From Asaia bogorensis (GTDB lineage: Bacteria > Pseudomonadota > Alphaproteobacteria > Acetobacterales > Acetobacteraceae): a DNA stretch of 7,002 nt. The stretch covers positions 1-7,002 of the forward strand of contig CAMCHA010000133.1 in the NCBI GenBank assembly GCA_945874515.1, read 5' to 3'. The position numbers were made by a program, and so were the translations under genes. A model generated the notes under the pieces. It saw nothing but the letters and a program-made list of their open reading frames with translations, had not been told where the DNA came from and searched no databases. This document shows positions 5,845 through 7,002 of this stretch, in pieces (the stretch's first letter is position 1; the number at the start of each line of letters is the position of its first letter).

Positions 5845-7002
5845 TTAGGTCCGCACGAAGCTGCAGCCACCTTCGGCGATGGGGCGGAATGCCTCATCGG
5901 ATGGCGTGGTTTGCAGCAGCTTGTAATAATCAAACACGCCGCGGCTTTCCTCGGGCTTTTTCACTTCAAACAAATAGGCGGGATGCAGCTTGCGGCCATC
6001 GGCGCGGATGGTGCCGGGGCCGAAGCAATCATCATCGCAGGGAATGGCCTTCATGCGCGAAACCGTGGCCGCACCGCTTTGTTTGGCCTGCGCCACGCCC
6101 ATATCGGCGACGGTCTTCAGGTAATGCAGCACCGCCGCATAGCCACCAGCGTGGTTCATGCAAAGCGCATTCTGACCGATATTGGGCCGCACGCGGGCTG
6201 AGAAAGCGCGGGTGCGATCATTCATATCCCAGTAGAAGGTTTCGGTGCAGATCAGCCCCTGTGTCGTGGCAAGCCCAAGCGAATGCACATCCGGCAAGAA
6301 CATCAGCAGGCTGGCAAGCTTGATACCGCGACGCATCAGCCCAAATTCCGCAGCCTGCTTGATGCAATTGATGGTGTCACTGCCGGCATTGGCAAGACCG
6401 ACCACTTTGGCGCGGGAAGCTTGCGCCTGCACCAGGAAGGATGAGAAATCAGTTGTGCCTGGAAACGGTGTCCGCACTTGGCCAAGCACGCGCCCGCCGG
6501 CATTGCGCACAAAATTCGCAGTGTCGCGTTCAAGCGCATGGCCAAAGGCATAATCGGCCGTGATGAAGTACCAGCTATCGCCACCGGCGCGCACTGTCGC
6601 ACCGCCAGTGGAATTGGCCAGCATCCAGGTATCATAAGTCCAGTGCACGGTATTCGGTGAGCAGGCACGACCAGTAAGATCCGAAGTCGCCGAGGTTGTA
6701 TTCAGAAAAACCTTATTCCTGTCACGAATGATGTCATTAGCCGCCAGTGCGACCGAAGAAGCACCCCCATCAACCACAACATCCACACCATCGCGGTCAA
6801 TCCATTGACGCGTGAGGTTGGAACCGACATCGGGGCGATTTTGATTGTCACCAAAAAGCACCTCGACATTGAAGCCGCGGTTGCTCATTTCAGCCACTGC
6901 CTGACGCACGCAGGCCAACTCTGTTGGGCCGCTTACGTCTCGATACATACCAGAAAAATCCGTCAGCAGCGCGATCTTGATGGTATTCGCAGCCTGCGCC
7001 TT
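5845..7002 (-). CDS. ABC transporter solute-binding protein, branched-chain amino acid (LivJ/Peripla_BP_6) type, N terminus cut by window edge
   Basis: A periplasmic receptor of which 385 residues are visible. The frame stays open to the right edge and starts in the window with KAQA|ANTIKIALLTDFSGMY. The in-frame ATG at 6948 is therefore internal (Met19 here), because translating upstream gives the first beta strand and a signal-peptidase-like AQA|A site. Fold landmarks, in visible numbering, are IKIALLTDFSG (8-18), VVVDGGASSVAL (75-86), FLNTTSATSDLTG (99-111), YFITADYAFG (145-154), WDMN (258-261), the helix from HAGGYAAVLHYL (284-295), and a C-terminal IRADGRKLHPAYLFEVKKP (332-350). The Ser/Thr-rich loops and YAFG are where this fold binds the ligand carboxylate and amine. 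The clade often sits in gene sets for amino acids, amides or aromatic acids, so the ligand is unknown. It has eight cysteines, including a CDDDC motif (322-326). No permease or ATPase partner follows it before the convergent GtrA gene. Confidence 0.92.
   Translation of the reverse strand, partial: KAQAANTIKIALLTDFSGMYRDVSGPTELACVRQAVAEMSNRGFNVEVLFGDNQNRPDVGSNLTRQWIDRDGVDVVVDGGASSVALAANDIIRDRNKVFLNTTSATSDLTGRACSPNTVHWTYDTWMLANSTGGATVRAGGDSWYFITADYAFGHALERDTANFVRNAGGRVLGQVRTPFPGTTDFSSFLVQAQASRAKVVGLANAGSDTINCIKQAAEFGLMRRGIKLASLLMFLPDVHSLGLATTQGLICTETFYWDMNDRTRAFSARVRPNIGQNALCMNHAGGYAAVLHYLKTVADMGVAQAKQSGAATVSRMKAIPCDDDCFGPGTIRADGRKLHPAYLFEVKKPEESRGVFDYYKLLQTTPSDEAFRPIAEGGCSFVRT

Noticed and set aside
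6946..6948. ATG at 6948 as the start of the LivJ-type protein
   Set aside because: The frame remains open to the window edge, and the upstream residues supply the first conserved strand and a signal-peptide cleavage site. This Met is therefore internal.

Overview
The window looks like a chromosomal segment of an alphaproteobacterium, most likely from the Acetobacteraceae/Rhodospirillales (for example a Roseomonas-like genus). This rests on a G+C content near 60 percent by partial counting, the style of the Tat-signal periplasmic binding proteins, and a known tendency of that group to carry many solute-binding paralogues. The taxonomic call is an inference from protein style, not a database result.

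Layout. On the minus strand, reading from about 5132 down to 1, three full-length paralogous family 5 (peptide/nickel/opine-type, SBP_bac_5) solute-binding proteins lie head to tail: 5132-3543, 3528-1939 and 1755-154. The first 44 codons of a DppB-type permease (132-1) follow and run off the left edge. The first two binding-protein genes are only 14 bases apart. The second and third are separated by 183 bases that contain no convincing gene but do hold hairpins and a direct repeat. The permease follows the third after 21 bases. The likely reading is one ABC importer operon whose remaining parts (DppC-type permease and ATPases) lie beyond the left edge, served by three different periplasmic receptors.

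On the plus strand, divergent from the operon, is a small GtrA-family four-helix membrane protein (5356-5805). A 223-base divergent region separates it from the first binding protein. GtrA converges on a branched-chain-amino-acid-type (LivJ/Peripla_BP_6) solute-binding protein on the minus strand (5845-7002). That gene is cut by the right edge within or just after its signal peptide. A GC-rich imperfect hairpin sits between the two convergent stop codons.

How the genes work together. Four of the five complete or nearly complete genes encode exported receptors for ABC uptake. The three family 5 proteins align without gaps through the segments compared, yet differ at ligand-pocket positions. 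The middle one has Ser where the outer two have the Asp that binds the peptide alpha-amino group in OppA and DppA. This suggests receptors of different specificity feeding one permease. I found no phage, transposon, CRISPR, tRNA or rRNA, and no clearly new system. The points most worth a second look are the receptor triplication with pocket divergence and the hairpin cluster in the 183-base gap.
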